53,506 nt of DNA from Vibrio lentus (GCF_002875945.1 NZ_MCZK01000119.1:1-53506); one strand, 5' to 3'. Positions 8,399 to 17,138 are shown, counted from the first letter of the stretch. Program-made: numbers and translations. Notes: generated from the letters alone by a model not told the origin.

Positions 8399-10321
8399 TT
8401 AGCTTTCTTCTTCCTCAAAGCCGTCGGCATAACCTTTCGGTGGCGGTGTCCAACCTCGTTCTGAGCGAGAGTGCTTATCTGAGCGGTCTTTTTTCATATC
8501 TTCTTTCATCGCTTCTTCTAGATGAATAAAGATTTGTCGGTAGTTGTTGTCGTAGCGTGGGTTTTCTTCCGCTTCAGACCAAGCTTGGTAGAGCTTTTCA
8601 GACTTACGACTTTCAACACGCTGATACGTTGATTTTTGCTGTTCAACGAAGAATGGGTGATGGCCTAGCGAACGCAAGGCTTCTGCACCCATTTCAAGCG
8701 CCGAGTGGTACGTTTCTGATTCCACAAAATCTGCACCGGCTTCTCTTAGGCGATAGCTGTGACCACGGTCGAATGCTCGCGCTAAGATTTTCACTTTAGG
8801 GTAGGTGTGCTTAACGTACTTCACCAATTCAACGCTTGAGTCTTGGTTATCTATCGCGACGACAAGCATTGCGGCTTCTTCGATTCCTGCGGTATGCAAT
8901 AAGTCATGACGAGTCGCATCACCAAAGTAAGATTTAATATTGATGGAGCGTAATAAATCTACTTGGTTGGCTTGGTGATCCAAAACCACAGTATTGACAT
9001 CATTTGATACCAATAAACGGTTAACGATCTGACCGAATCGGCCAATACCAGCAATGATGACCGTACCTTTCTCTTCGATAGTATCTTCTTCACGGTCGTT
9101 AGATTTTTGCTCGTAGCGAGGCAGAATTACTTTATCAAACAGTATGAACAAGCCAGGTGTTAAGAACATTGAAAGGGCGACAACCAACGATAGTGTTTGA
9201 ACAATATCAGAGGGCAGCACATGGTTTTGGGCTGAGAAGCTCAGTAGTACAAAACCGAATTCACCGGCTTGCGCCAAGCTCAATGTGAATAACCATCGGT
9301 CGCTATTTTTGATTTTAAAGATCAGCGCCAGAGTGAACAGCACCAATGCTTTGAGTGCCATTACGCCTAGCGTTAAGCCGATGATGAGTCCAAAGTCGTT
9401 AAACAGAACTCCAAAATCGATACCCGCACCTACTGTAATGAAGAACAGACCAAGCAACAGCCCTTTGAATGGGTCAATGTTAGATTCAAGCTCGTGTCTG
9501 AATTCACTGTTGGCAAGTACAACGCCCGCTAAGAATGTACCAAGCGCTGGAGACAAACCAACAAGGCTCATCAGCGCGGCAATACCAATAACCAGCATCA
9601 GTGCCGTTGCGGTGAAGATCTCACGTAGGCCAGAGCTTGCAACAAAGCGGAACAGTGGACGACTTAGATAATGTCCTCCCACGACTACGATGGCGATGGA
9701 AGCGGTAATAACAAGGCCATATGCCCAACTTGGTAAGCCTGCAACCAAACTTAACTCATCGTGGTGTGCTGCGGTTTCTGCTGCGCTTTCTGCCAAAGCA
9801 ACCAGTTCAGGAAGAGCCAGTAAGGGAATGAATGCCAACATCGGAATGACGGCGATATCTTGGAACAGTAAGACCGAGAAAGCATTCTTACCGCCTTCTG
9901 TCTTTGATAGCCCTTTCTCATTAAACGTTTGAAGAACAATAGCAGTAGATGAAAGCGCGAAGATTAAGCCGATGGTGAGAGCGATCGTCCAAGGTTGCCC
10001 GAAGAACAATGCAATACCCATTACAATGGCTGTTGTACCGCCGACTTGTAGGCCGCCGAGGCCCATAAGACGGTTTCTCATTGCCCAAAGCATCTTGGGC
10101 TCAAGTTCCAGCCCGACTAAGAACAGCATCATAACTACGCCGAATTCAGCAAAGTGTTGAATGGTTGTGGTCTCTTCGCCAACTAAGCCGATAATTGGAC
10201 CAATCACTACACCTGCAATCAGGTAGCCAAGCACAGAACCGAGGCCAAGTCTTTTGGCAATAGGGACGGCGATGACCGCTGCGAGCAAATAGATAAATGC
10301 TTGTAGAAAATATCCTGTCAT
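8399..10321 (-). CDS. kefB: Glutathione-gated K+ efflux protein, KefB/KefC type
   Basis: Inner-membrane monovalent cation:proton antiporter of the CPA2 family with 640 residues (E. coli KefB 601, KefC 620). Twelve or so membrane segments fill the first 390 residues, with the family pattern LGSVLGYLIAGVVIGP and SSTAIVLQTFNEKG. A cytoplasmic Rossmann TrkA-N domain follows, with VIIAGIGRFGQIVNRLL and a DATRHDLL segment. The C-terminal tail is charged. In E. coli such proteins open when glutathione-electrophile adducts form, acidify the cytoplasm and protect against methylglyoxal. The ancillary reductase gene ends only three bases upstream, so they form an operon. KefB and KefC are hard to separate by reading; the KefG-like partner favours KefB. 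Confidence 0.88.
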   Translation of the reverse strand: MTGYFLQAFIYLLAAVIAVPIAKRLGLGSVLGYLIAGVVIGPIIGLVGEETTTIQHFAEFGVVMMLFLVGLELEPKMLWAMRNRLMGLGGLQVGGTTAIVMGIALFFGQPWTIALTIGLIFALSSTAIVLQTFNEKGLSKTEGGKNAFSVLLFQDIAVIPMLAFIPLLALPELVALAESAAETAAHHDELSLVAGLPSWAYGLVITASIAIVVVGGHYLSRPLFRFVASSGLREIFTATALMLVIGIAALMSLVGLSPALGTFLAGVVLANSEFRHELESNIDPFKGLLLGLFFITVGAGIDFGVLFNDFGLIIGLTLGVMALKALVLFTLALIFKIKNSDRWLFTLSLAQAGEFGFVLLSFSAQNHVLPSDIVQTLSLVVALSMFLTPGLFILFDKVILPRYEQKSNDREEDTIEEKGTVIIAGIGRFGQIVNRLLVSNDVNTVVLDHQANQVDLLRSINIKSYFGDATRHDLLHTAGIEEAAMLVVAIDNQDSSVELVKYVKHTYPKVKILARAFDRGHSYRLREAGADFVESETYHSALEMGAEALRSLGHHPFFVEQQKSTYQRVESRKSEKLYQAWSEAEENPRYDNNYRQIFIHLEEAMKEDMKKDRSDKHSRSERGWTPPPKGYADGFEEEES

Positions 10322-10324
10322 GAT

Positions 10325-10939
10325 CTAACCTCTGCTCATCATTTCATCAACGTAATGGTTTAGCTTTTCAGCCTTGCTTGCCTTTTTAAGGTCGACTTCG
10401 CCTGCAACAAAAGCTTCTAAAAGCGTTTTATAGCTGTTTACGTGGTCTTGAATTCGGCCTTCTTCTAACGCAGTACGTGAACCAAACAAAGCCAACGGAG
10501 CCAAGTAGTTCATACCGCACAAAGAAGCCGTTTGTTCGATGGGATGAAGCAGTTCACGTATGGTGAAGTGGTTATAACCGTCAGTCTGATAAGCATCTTT
10601 CTTGCCGCCAGCCGTGATACTGCATAACAAGCTTTTACCTTGAAGTTCATTACCGTCGGTGCCATAAGCAAATCCGTATTCTAGGACGAGATCTTGCCAC
10701 TCTTTAAGAATCGCGGGTGTTGAGTACCAATATAGAGGGAACTGAAAAATGATGATGTCATGGTCCAACAGGCGTTTCTGTTCGCGATCGATGTTGATTT
10801 TGAAGGTCGGATATTCAGCATAGAGATCGACACAGGTTACCCCACCAATGCGCTTAGCTTGCTCAAATAAGGGTTTGTTAGCTTCAGAGCGATGCTGAGA
10901 AGGGTGGGCGAATAGCACCAAGACTCGATTTTTCGACAT
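10325..10939 (-). CDS. kefG: KefG/KefF-type NAD(P)H oxidoreductase, ancillary to the Kef channel
   Basis: A flavodoxin-fold quinone-reductase-like protein of 204 residues. The FMN-binding loop is visible as LVLFAHPSQHRSEANKPL, and the second conserved block is FQFPLYWYSTPAILKEWQD, typical of the KefF/KefG/MdaB group. In E. coli KefG is required for full KefB activity. I place the start at ATG 10939, after AAAGAGGG; an upstream in-frame extension to 10993 has no good ribosome site. It is directly upstream of kefB with a three-base gap, so the two are co-translated. It is divergent from the PLP enzyme gene at 11243. Confidence 0.88.
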   Translation of the reverse strand: MSKNRVLVLFAHPSQHRSEANKPLFEQAKRIGGVTCVDLYAEYPTFKINIDREQKRLLDHDIIIFQFPLYWYSTPAILKEWQDLVLEYGFAYGTDGNELQGKSLLCSITAGGKKDAYQTDGYNHFTIRELLHPIEQTASLCGMNYLAPLALFGSRTALEEGRIQDHVNSYKTLLEAFVAGEVDLKKASKAEKLNHYVDEMMSRG

Positions 10940-11034
10940 ATAGCCCTCTTTGTCCATTAACGAATAATGTTTATTGGAATTATAGATATACAATAATAGA
11001 AGAATGATTGAAGAACAACGAATTAGCCCATACT

Positions 11035-11149
11035 TATCTAGTTAGATACGCGTGTTTTTAGGGACTTAATTATATAAAACACCCGTCAATTTGAGTTTTT
11101 CCGGCACACGCAGCCTATGACTGAGTAAAACTAATTATTCGCGAATAAT
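11035..11149. promoter_or_regulatory. Two palindromes in the divergent kefG/PLP-enzyme region
   Basis: TATCTA and TAGATA form a 14-bp palindrome at 11035-11048. ATTATTCGCGAATAAT at 11134-11149 is a perfect 16-bp palindrome. The half-site CGAATAAT appears again near 10963 beside the kefG start. Shared half-sites between divergent genes suggest one regulator acting on both. This is inferred from symmetry and position. Confidence 0.45.
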
Positions 11150-11242
11150 AAAAGCGAATAGGCGCATTTTATGTCACGGTTGACGGATAACGTAAATAAT
11201 TCAATCACCCTACATAGAACAACAATGAATAAAGGAAAAGAT

Positions 11243-12319
11243 ATGAGCACGGACTTGCGTCAACAATGTAATTTGCTGCTTTCTGGCCACTTCGATCCAA
11301 CACCAGCCCAAACCTTCGCGCAAATGGCCGAATGGTGCGAAGCACATGATGTGGCTCACGATACCTATGGTGATGGCGATTTTATTGAGAGTTTCGAAAA
11401 AAAAGTGGCTGATTTGCTCGGTTATGAGGCCGCCGTGTTTGTGATTACAGGCACCATGAACCAACCAACAGCACTAGAGATTGCTTGCCAAGAAAAAAGA
11501 AACCCTTTAGTGGCGATGCATGAATCCAGCCATATTATGCGCCATGAACGCCAAGGGTATCAGCTCCAGAACCGTTTCAACGTACTTCCGGTTGGTAATG
11601 TATTTCGTACTTGGAATGTGGACGATTTAAAGGCTTGGCCTGATGAGATTGCCGCGGCATTGTATGAGTTGCCGATGCGAGAGATTGGTGGTCAATTGCC
11701 AGAGTGGGAAGAGCTCGAAGCGATAAAGCAGTACTGCAAAGAACAATCGATTCATCTGCATATGGATGGGGCGCGCTTGTGGGAGTGCGGCGCTTATTAT
11801 CAAAAGTCATATAGCGAGATTGCGCAGGGTTTCGATACGGCTTATGTTTCGCTGTATAAAGGGTTAAACGGCCTGGGTGGTTCTTTACTATTAGGTGGTA
11901 AAGCTTTCGTAGCTAAAGCATCGGCATGGATGAAGCGTCAGGGTGGTAACGTGTATCACCGAACGCCTTATGTGGTATCTGCTGCGATGCAGTTTGATGA
12001 GCGATTAGAACTGATGCCTGTTCTGTATGAACGCACCAAACAGGTTTACCAGATATTACAAGATTACCCGCAATTCACGGTTAATCCGCAGCAACCTCAA
12101 GTGAATATGCTGCATCTTTATTTACCTGTGCGTTATGAAGACGGCATTATTGCGCGAGATAATATTGCTAAGAAGCATAAGGTTTGGATAGGAAATCCAG
12201 CGATCAGCGAGCTACCAAATCAATGTAAAATTGAGTGGTATGTGGGTGATAACTTATTGAACTTACCTGATCATGAGCTGATCGACATATTGGATTTTAT
12301 TAGCGAAGAGCTGATTTAA
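11243..12319 (+). CDS. PLP-dependent enzyme of the threonine aldolase / beta-eliminating lyase family
   Basis: A 358-residue fold-type I PLP enzyme. The lysine that binds the cofactor lies in SLYKGLNGLGGS, and the cofactor-ring Asp lies in LHMDGARLWE. The N-terminal AHDTYGDGDFIESFEKKVADL resembles low-specificity L-threonine aldolases, which split threonine or allo-threonine to glycine and acetaldehyde. The rest diverges enough that another beta-elimination or retro-aldol substrate is possible. The start is ATG 11243 after AAAGGAAAAG; an upstream in-frame ATG has no such site. It is divergent from kefG. The 3' end runs into an imperfect tandem repeat that includes the stop codon, then a terminator. 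Confidence 0.8.
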   Translation: MSTDLRQQCNLLLSGHFDPTPAQTFAQMAEWCEAHDVAHDTYGDGDFIESFEKKVADLLGYEAAVFVITGTMNQPTALEIACQEKRNPLVAMHESSHIMRHERQGYQLQNRFNVLPVGNVFRTWNVDDLKAWPDEIAAALYELPMREIGGQLPEWEELEAIKQYCKEQSIHLHMDGARLWECGAYYQKSYSEIAQGFDTAYVSLYKGLNGLGGSLLLGGKAFVAKASAWMKRQGGNVYHRTPYVVSAAMQFDERLELMPVLYERTKQVYQILQDYPQFTVNPQQPQVNMLHLYLPVRYEDGIIARDNIAKKHKVWIGNPAISELPNQCKIEWYVGDNLLNLPDHELIDILDFISEELI

Positions 12320-12374
12320 TTAACGAGGAGTTGATTTGATCGCAGAAGAGTTGAATTGATTACAGCAGAAGTGA
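12305..12374 (+). repeat. Imperfect tandem repeat across the stop codon
   Basis: Units GAAGAGCTGATTTAATTAAC (12305-12324), GAGGAGTTGATTTGATCGCA (12325-12344) and a 23-base variant (12345-12367) are followed by a partial fourth copy. The first unit encodes the last residues, EELI, plus the stop codon of the PLP enzyme gene. Confidence 0.7.
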
Positions 12375-12384
12375 TTTAACTGAG

Positions 12385-12418
12385 ATGAATACAGGACATG
12401 TTTCCTGTATTCATTTTT
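12385..12418 (+). terminator. Terminator of the PLP-enzyme gene
   Basis: ATGAATACAGGA and TCCTGTATTCAT pair perfectly (12 bp) around a 6-base loop and a T-run follows. It also faces the small minus-strand gene at 12444 and may serve both. Confidence 0.88.
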
Positions 12419-12443
12419 ACGCCGATAGGATGGCGGGGTCTTG

Positions 12444-12569
12444 TTACATGTATTGGTTGATGTACACGTCGACTAAAAACATGAATACAGGCACCGTGCT
12501 GAGAAGTCCGAAGAAGACGATTGGCACCCAGTTTTTCATTTTCTTTTTAGGTTGCTCAGTGTTGTTCAT
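12444..12569 (-). CDS. Small single-pass membrane protein, 41 residues
   Basis: The ORF of 41 codons opens with ATG eight bases after AAGG. It has a short polar, lysine-rich N-terminus (MNNTEQPKKKMKN) and then one long hydrophobic helix (VPIVFFGLLSTVPVFMFLVD) and a short polar tail. The charge distribution predicts a cytoplasmic N-terminus. I do not recognise a characterised family. It is convergent with the PLP-enzyme gene, and the hairpin at 12385-12418 lies just past its stop. It is probably real on composition and ribosome site; the function is unknown. Confidence 0.55.
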   Translation of the reverse strand: MNNTEQPKKKMKNWVPIVFFGLLSTVPVFMFLVDVYINQYM

Positions 12570-12816
12570 AAGTTCGGCCTTAAATTAGTTGTTGTAGCTG
12601 TCTAGCTTTGTGATACTAAAAATCTACGAGTATGGTATCAAATAAAATCGATGATCCCTATGCGGATTTGGCGTTTCGTGGTGTGTATCAATCACAGAAA
12701 ATGTAGGCGATTCATTAGCGGTTCATAAAGACTCAATAATAATGAACCTATTAGAACAAGTATTGCCTTACTCGGCATATGAAATAAACAGCATTCAAAG
12801 ATTTGGAGAAGACAAC

Positions 12817-13251
12817 ATGAGAACAATAGGAAACATCATTTGGTTTCTATTTGGTGGCGTATTTATGGGACTGGCTTGGTGGTTCTTCGGACTACTCGCA
12901 TTCCTCACCATTGTTGGTATTCCATGGGGTAGAGCGTGTTTTGTAATGGGTAATTTCTCATTCTTCCCATTCGGCCAAGAAGCTATTTCACGTGATGAAT
13001 TGACTAATGAAACTGACATCGGTACCAGCCCTCTCGGTATGATTGGTAACATCATTTGGTTCTTATTTGCAGGAATCTGGCTGGCGATTGGCCACATCAT
13101 GTCAGCAGTAGCGTGTTTCATTACCATCATTGGTATTCCGTTTGCGATTCAGCACCTTAAGCTTGCGGTTATCTCATTGGCGCCAATCGGTAAAACCGTT
13201 GTCGACAAGCGTGAAGCAGAAGCGGCACGAGTAAGAAACTACAAAGGTTAA
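12817..13251 (+). CDS. yccF: YccF-family inner-membrane protein
   Basis: A 144-residue inner-membrane protein (E. coli YccF 148). It contains an internal duplication: RTIGNIIWFLFGGVFMGLAW near the start and GMIGNIIWFLFAGIWLAIGH in the second half, each followed by a hydrophobic stretch and a TIVGIPWG or TIIGIPFA motif. This is the double YccF domain (PF03733). The function is not established. The start is ATG 12817, preceded by GGAGA; an upstream in-frame ATG at 12742 would add an unlikely extension. In E. coli yccF lies with yccS, helD and mgsA, which here are 15 kb away. Confidence 0.93.
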   Translation: MRTIGNIIWFLFGGVFMGLAWWFFGLLAFLTIVGIPWGRACFVMGNFSFFPFGQEAISRDELTNETDIGTSPLGMIGNIIWFLFAGIWLAIGHIMSAVACFITIIGIPFAIQHLKLAVISLAPIGKTVVDKREAEAARVRNYKG

Positions 13252-13280
13252 GACTACAGTTTAAGCCTTATATAGAACTG

Positions 13281-13310
13281 AAAAAGCACATCACATGATG
13301 TGCTTTTTTT
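13281..13310 (+). terminator. Terminator of yccF
   Basis: AAAAAGCACATC pairs with GATGTGCTTTTT around a short loop, with A and T tracts on both sides, so it may act for both converging genes. Confidence 0.88.
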
Positions 13311-13371
13311 GTGTCCATGTTTTTATCTTACGATGTACGGATTTCACAAACACTCACTAGATACTGTTCCA

Positions 13372-14295
13372 CTAGACATTGTTGAACAAGACTTCAAGCC
13401 TAAGGGTGATGTTGGCTTCTTCGGTATGTTTCTCATAGGGCTCTCGTTCCCATTGATAGCGTGGAATCAATTCGTAGAACAGCCACTCTTTCCAAACGTT
13501 TTCTCGGTAGGTTATCGACACCTGTGAATATTCGTAGTGGTTATACGGTTCGCTGGTTGCTGTGATAGTGGCGCTGTATTGCAGAGCTTGGTCTTGAGAA
13601 AGATAGTGATACAAAGTCAGCCCCGTACCGTACTCCCAGCCTTTAAGGTCGTCGTTATAACCTGCAAAGTTCGACCATCGCGCTAAGAAGTCATCACTTA
13701 AAGAAAGATCAAAATCGATATCGGTGATCTCTCCGGTTTCTTGCTTCTCTTGATACACACGTTGGGTCAGCCTGAATACTGCATCGGTGGTGAGAGGGTA
13801 GGTAAAGCGATAACGAGCTTCGATGCGCGGGCGCAGTGTCGCCTTGATATTGAAGCTACTGTAACCCTTGGCATAAGCATCGTAACGTAGGCCGAGTGCG
13901 CTCTCTAATTCATCTGAATCTTGCGGAAAGAAATCCAAGAATTCTTCATCGCCAACCGATTCATAGATTAACTTCAGCCGTTTACTCACAAAGGGCAGGT
14001 GCAGGCGTGCGTTGAGCTTGGTTGAGTAATCAACATCGCCACCTTCTGAATAGATAAAATCGTTGTACCAACGAACGGAGGTGCCGGCTCTAGCATCTTC
14101 AGTTATTCGGTCATCGACAAAGAAGCTGTCAAACCACAACGCGGGTTGGCAAAATTTACTGTTTAGGTAGTGGTAAGCCTTTTCGACAGGGGCGTCTTCT
14201 AACGGCTGACTGTGACACTCATTTTGTTCCTCTGCTTGGGCGGAGTGGACAACGAGTGAAGCTAATAATGAGGTGCTAACTATCCAACGACTCAA
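13372..14295 (-). CDS. Putative outer-membrane beta-barrel protein, conserved in appearance
   Basis: A 307-residue protein with a signal peptide ending near VVHSAQA (residues 15-21). Two cysteines follow soon after (C28 in NECHSQ and C49 in KFCQPAL) and could form a disulfide. The mature region alternates aromatic and polar residues in long strands, for example EYGTGLTLYHYLSQD and SQVSITYRENVWKEW, and ends in the strand LRLEVLFNNV. That supports an outer-membrane barrel of perhaps ten or more strands. The only credible start is TTG 14295, preceded by AGGTTCC. I do not recognise a function. It appears monocistronic and converges on yccF. Confidence 0.65.
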   Translation of the reverse strand: MSRWIVSTSLLASLVVHSAQAEEQNECHSQPLEDAPVEKAYHYLNSKFCQPALWFDSFFVDDRITEDARAGTSVRWYNDFIYSEGGDVDYSTKLNARLHLPFVSKRLKLIYESVGDEEFLDFFPQDSDELESALGLRYDAYAKGYSSFNIKATLRPRIEARYRFTYPLTTDAVFRLTQRVYQEKQETGEITDIDFDLSLSDDFLARWSNFAGYNDDLKGWEYGTGLTLYHYLSQDQALQYSATITATSEPYNHYEYSQVSITYRENVWKEWLFYELIPRYQWEREPYEKHTEEANITLRLEVLFNNV

Positions 14296-14440
14296 TGGAA
14301 CCTGTTTGTCATTCTATATATCAATAGTTTGACTATAACCAAGCGATCGCAACAATGCGACTTTTTCGTGGTGAGTCGCTATTGATTAACGGTTCTAGGG
14401 CGTGGGGAAGGTAAAGATTTGAAAGATATCGAACAGATAA

Positions 14441-14471
14441 AAGAAAACGGGCTCAGAATGTGAGCCCGTTT
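14441..14471 (-). terminator. Terminator of the iron-dependent alcohol dehydrogenase gene
   Basis: AAACGGGCTCA and TGAGCCCGTTT pair perfectly around a five-base loop. The minus strand continues into a T-rich tract. Confidence 0.9.
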
Positions 14472-14503
14472 GTGTTAACTATAAGAAGTGACTTGTATCT
14501 AAA

Positions 14504-15652
14504 TTACATTGCCGCTTCGAAGATCGCTGAGATTTCTTCGTGAGTTGCTTGTTTAGGGTTAGTGAAACCACAAGCATCTTTTAGTGCGTTGTCAGACAGC
14601 GTTGGGATGTCTTCTAGTTTCGCACCAAGTTGTGCGATACCCGTTGGAATGTTCACGTCGTTTGCAAGTTGAACAATCGCGTTGATCGCAGCTTCTGTGC
14701 CTTGCTCTGCTGTCATACCTTCAACATTCACACCCATTGCTTTTGCAACGTCACGTAGACGCTCTGGGCAAACTTGCGCGTTGTAGCGTTGAACGTGTGG
14801 AAGCAGGATAGCGTTACATACACCGTGTGGAAGGTCGTAGAAACCACCCAGTTGGTGAGCCATTGCGTGAACATAGCCAAGAGACGCGTTGTTGAACGCC
14901 ATGCCAGCCATGAACTGCGCGTAAGCCATTTGCTCACGAGCTTCAATGTCTTCGCCGTGCGCTACGGCTGTTCTTAGGTGTGCTTGTACAAGTTCAATTG
15001 CTTTAATCGCTACTGCGTCTGTGATTGGCGTTGCTGCGATAGAAACGTAAGCCTCGATTGCGTGTGTTAACGCATCCATGCCTGTTGCTGCCGTTAGTGA
15101 TGCAGGCTTCGCAAGCATCAGTTCAGGATCGTTTACTGAGATAAGCGGTGTTGTGTGCTTATCAACGATAGCCATCTTAATATGACGAGCTTCGTCAGTA
15201 ATGATGCAGAAACGCGTCATTTCAGAAGCTGTGCCTGCTGTTGTGTTGATGGCAATTAGAGGCATCATTGGTTTTTCTGACTGATCTACGCCTTCGTAAT
15301 CTGCAATCTTGCCACCGTTAGAAGCAACCAGAGCGATACCTTTTGCACAATCGTGTGGAGAGCCGCCACCTAGAGAAACAACGAAATCACAATCGTTGTC
15401 AGTCAGTAATTCAAGACCATCGTTCACGTTCGTGATGGTTGGGTTTGGTTGAGTGCCGTCGAATACAACTGCGTCCACGCCGCGTTGGCTAAGTAGGTCT
15501 TGTACCTGTTTAACCACACCGATTTGGTTAAGGATCTTATCCGTAACGATCAGACCTTTTTTGAAGCCTTGAGACTGAATGCTATCAGCAGCATCTTTCA
15601 AACAGCCAGTACCCATGAAGTTGATTGTAGGGATATAAAATGCAGTAGACAT
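14504..15652 (-). CDS. yiaY: Iron-containing (group III) alcohol dehydrogenase, YiaY/AdhB type
   Basis: A cytoplasmic NAD-dependent dehydrogenase of 382 residues (E. coli YiaY 383). The nucleotide-binding loop is [13 protein letters not shown]. The metal site is provided by histidines in [11 protein letters not shown] and [17 protein letters not shown] with an upstream Asp. E. coli YiaY has been described as acting on L-threonine, and close relatives act on ethanol, propanediol or other short alcohols, so the substrate here is open. The start is ATG 15652, with GGAG about eight bases before it. A near-palindrome lies about 60 bases upstream. It is a single-gene unit. Confidence 0.9.
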   Translation of the reverse strand: MSTAFYIPTINFMGTGCLKDAADSIQSQGFKKGLIVTDKILNQIGVVKQVQDLLSQRGVDAVVFDGTQPNPTITNVNDGLELLTDNDCDFVVSLGGGSPHDCAKGIALVASNGGKIADYEGVDQSEKPMMPLIAINTTAGTASEMTRFCIITDEARHIKMAIVDKHTTPLISVNDPELMLAKPASLTAATGMDALTHAIEAYVSIAATPITDAVAIKAIELVQAHLRTAVAHGEDIEAREQMAYAQFMAGMAFNNASLGYVHAMAHQLGGFYDLPHGVCNAILLPHVQRYNAQVCPERLRDVAKAMGVNVEGMTAEQGTEAAINAIVQLANDVNIPTGIAQLGAKLEDIPTLSDNALKDACGFTNPKQATHEEISAIFEAAM

Positions 15653-15701
15653 TGGAAAACTCCGTTAATTATGATTTTTAATTTCCTATATGTTGTCGGC
15701 A

Positions 15702-15722
15702 ATCAACTGGTCGACCATTGAT
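15702..15722 (-). promoter_or_regulatory. Near-palindromic operator candidate upstream of yiaY
   Basis: The perfect core TGGTCGACCA (15708-15717) is flanked by ATCAA on the left, after one extra base, and TTGAT on the right. It lies 50-70 bases before the yiaY start. The regulator is unknown. Confidence 0.4.
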
Positions 15723-15890
15723 CTGGAACAACTTTGATTCCGAACTACCACTTTGTGGCTATGCGTTGTGATAGGGCTCATATAGCAATCGTTTTCATGG
15801 TTTTCTTATGTGTTTATTGTCACTAATGGAAAGCGAACTATTGATTGATTTAAGAACAGAATGGCGATCTATAACCATGAAAAGTAAAGA

Positions 15891-16067
15891 TTATTTACTC
15901 AAAGTCGGTTCAAGTTCAGTTTGTGTCGAGGGTTTACTGGAGTCATCGTCAGCTTCAATTTGAGGCTCATCGGTATCTAAGGCATCAGAGGTGTCTTCGG
16001 GTTCTTCATCATAATACTTAACAAGGAATGGAGTGAGCATGACGGATGACGGTAAGAAGTGCTTCAT
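15891..16067 (-). CDS. Small acidic protein, 58 residues, with hairpin ribosome site
   Basis: A 58-codon ORF opens with ATG one base after a hairpin holding the strong GGGAGG ribosome site. The first third is hydrophobic (MKHFLPSSVMLTPFLVKYY). The rest is strongly acidic and rich in D, E, S and T (DEEPEDTSDALDTDEPQ), and probably disordered. The N-terminus lacks a clean signal peptidase site. I recognise no family. It stands alone between yiaY, upstream on the same strand-side region, and yjjG, which is divergent. The ribosome site and residue bias make it likely to be expressed; the role is unknown. Confidence 0.55.
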   Translation of the reverse strand: MKHFLPSSVMLTPFLVKYYDEEPEDTSDALDTDEPQIEADDDSSKPSTQTELEPTLSK

Positions 16068-16290
16068 GGTACCTCCCGGTACTTAAGTGTATTTCTTGTA
16101 TGGTATTGGTTTAATATGTGGCAAAATTTGCGATACATCATGACTTGTTGCTTGTTTTCTATAAATTCTTAGAACTATATTCAGGCTCACAAATTTGCAG
16201 TAAAGTGATGACCGCCCATAGAGGCACAATAAAAACAAAGACAGAAATAAATGCAGACAATGCTCAACAGCGCGAATAATAGGAAATAGA

Positions 16291-16965
16291 ATGAAGTACG
16301 ATTGGATATTCTTTGATGCGGATGAAACCTTGTTCCACTTTGACGCTTTTCAAGGAATGAAGCTGATGTTCTCCCGTTTTGGTGTGGACTTTAGTGAGCA
16401 GGATTATTCAGTTTATCAAGAGGTTAATTTACCATTATGGGTTGATTACCAAGATGGTCGCATTACCGCAGATCAACTGAAGCACGCGCGTTTTGAAAGC
16501 TGGGCAGCAAAATTAGAGACAACAACAGCAGCACTAAACAGTGCATTTTTGACTGCAATGGCAGACATCTGTTCTCTGCTTCCTGGTGCAAAAGAGTTAA
16601 TGGAGTCTTTAAAAGGCAAAGTGAACATGGGCATCATCACCAATGGTTTCACTGAGCTGCAGTCAATCCGTTTAGAACGAACAGGAATGACGGACTACTT
16701 TGAGCATGTGATTATTTCTGAGGAAGTCGGTGTTGCTAAGCCAGATGCCGAAATTTTTGAACATGCACATAAGCTTGTTGGCTTACCAGCAAAGCAACGA
16801 GTATTGATGGTAGGAGATAACCCGCACTCTGATATTTTAGGTGGCTTGGATTTTGGTATTGAGACCTGTTGGTTGAACAGCCAAGAGAAAGTAACGCCAG
16901 CCGGAATTAACCCTCACTATCAGGTTAAGTCTCTTGCTGATCTGCAAGCTCTTCTATTAGCATAA
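16291..16965 (+). CDS. yjjG: Pyrimidine 5'-nucleotidase (HAD family)
   Basis: A cytoplasmic HAD-superfamily phosphatase of 224 residues (E. coli YjjG 225), known there to act on dUMP, dTMP and non-canonical pyrimidine nucleotides as a house-cleaning enzyme. Visible are the catalytic motif FFDADETLF (Asp 9 and Asp 11), motif II in IITNGF, the lysine in SEEVGVAKPD, and the acidic motif VGDNPHSDILGG. The PLWVDYQDGRIT cap segment closely resembles the E. coli protein. The ATG has GGAAAT just upstream. It appears monocistronic. Its stop codon opens a 7-bp triple repeat. Confidence 0.94.
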   Translation: MKYDWIFFDADETLFHFDAFQGMKLMFSRFGVDFSEQDYSVYQEVNLPLWVDYQDGRITADQLKHARFESWAAKLETTTAALNSAFLTAMADICSLLPGAKELMESLKGKVNMGIITNGFTELQSIRLERTGMTDYFEHVIISEEVGVAKPDAEIFEHAHKLVGLPAKQRVLMVGDNPHSDILGGLDFGIETCWLNSQEKVTPAGINPHYQVKSLADLQALLLA

Positions 16966-16983
16966 TTGCTAATTGCTAATTGC
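16963..16983 (+). repeat. TAATTGC x3 starting at the yjjG stop codon
   Basis: Three perfect copies of the 7-mer TAATTGC begin at the stop codon itself. Because 7 is not a multiple of three, the TAA is placed in all three frames. Confidence 0.85.
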
Positions 16984-17009
16984 TTTTAGATTTTTGAGTA
17001 AATGATTGA

Positions 17010-17048
17010 TAGCCGAGTACAGTTATGTGCTCGGCTACTTATTTTTAC
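17010..17048 (+). terminator. Terminator of yjjG
   Basis: TAGCCGAGTAC and GTGCTCGGCTA pair with one G-U, around AGTTAT, followed by a T-rich stretch. Confidence 0.82.
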
Positions 17049-17138
17049 TTACTGCAACTTATCGATAGTGGTGTTTAAGCCTACCTTTGCTTTAAGCTCG
17101 CTTTGACTACCCAATTACAATAAAAATAAGGAAGAGGC

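Noticed and set aside
8224..8529. 101-codon plus-strand open frame
   Set aside because: It runs through the Kef terminator and opposite the kefB 3' end, without a ribosome site.
12385..12588. Plus-strand 67-codon open frame after the PLP-enzyme gene
   Set aside because: It begins in the terminator hairpin and is antisense to the better supported small membrane protein gene.
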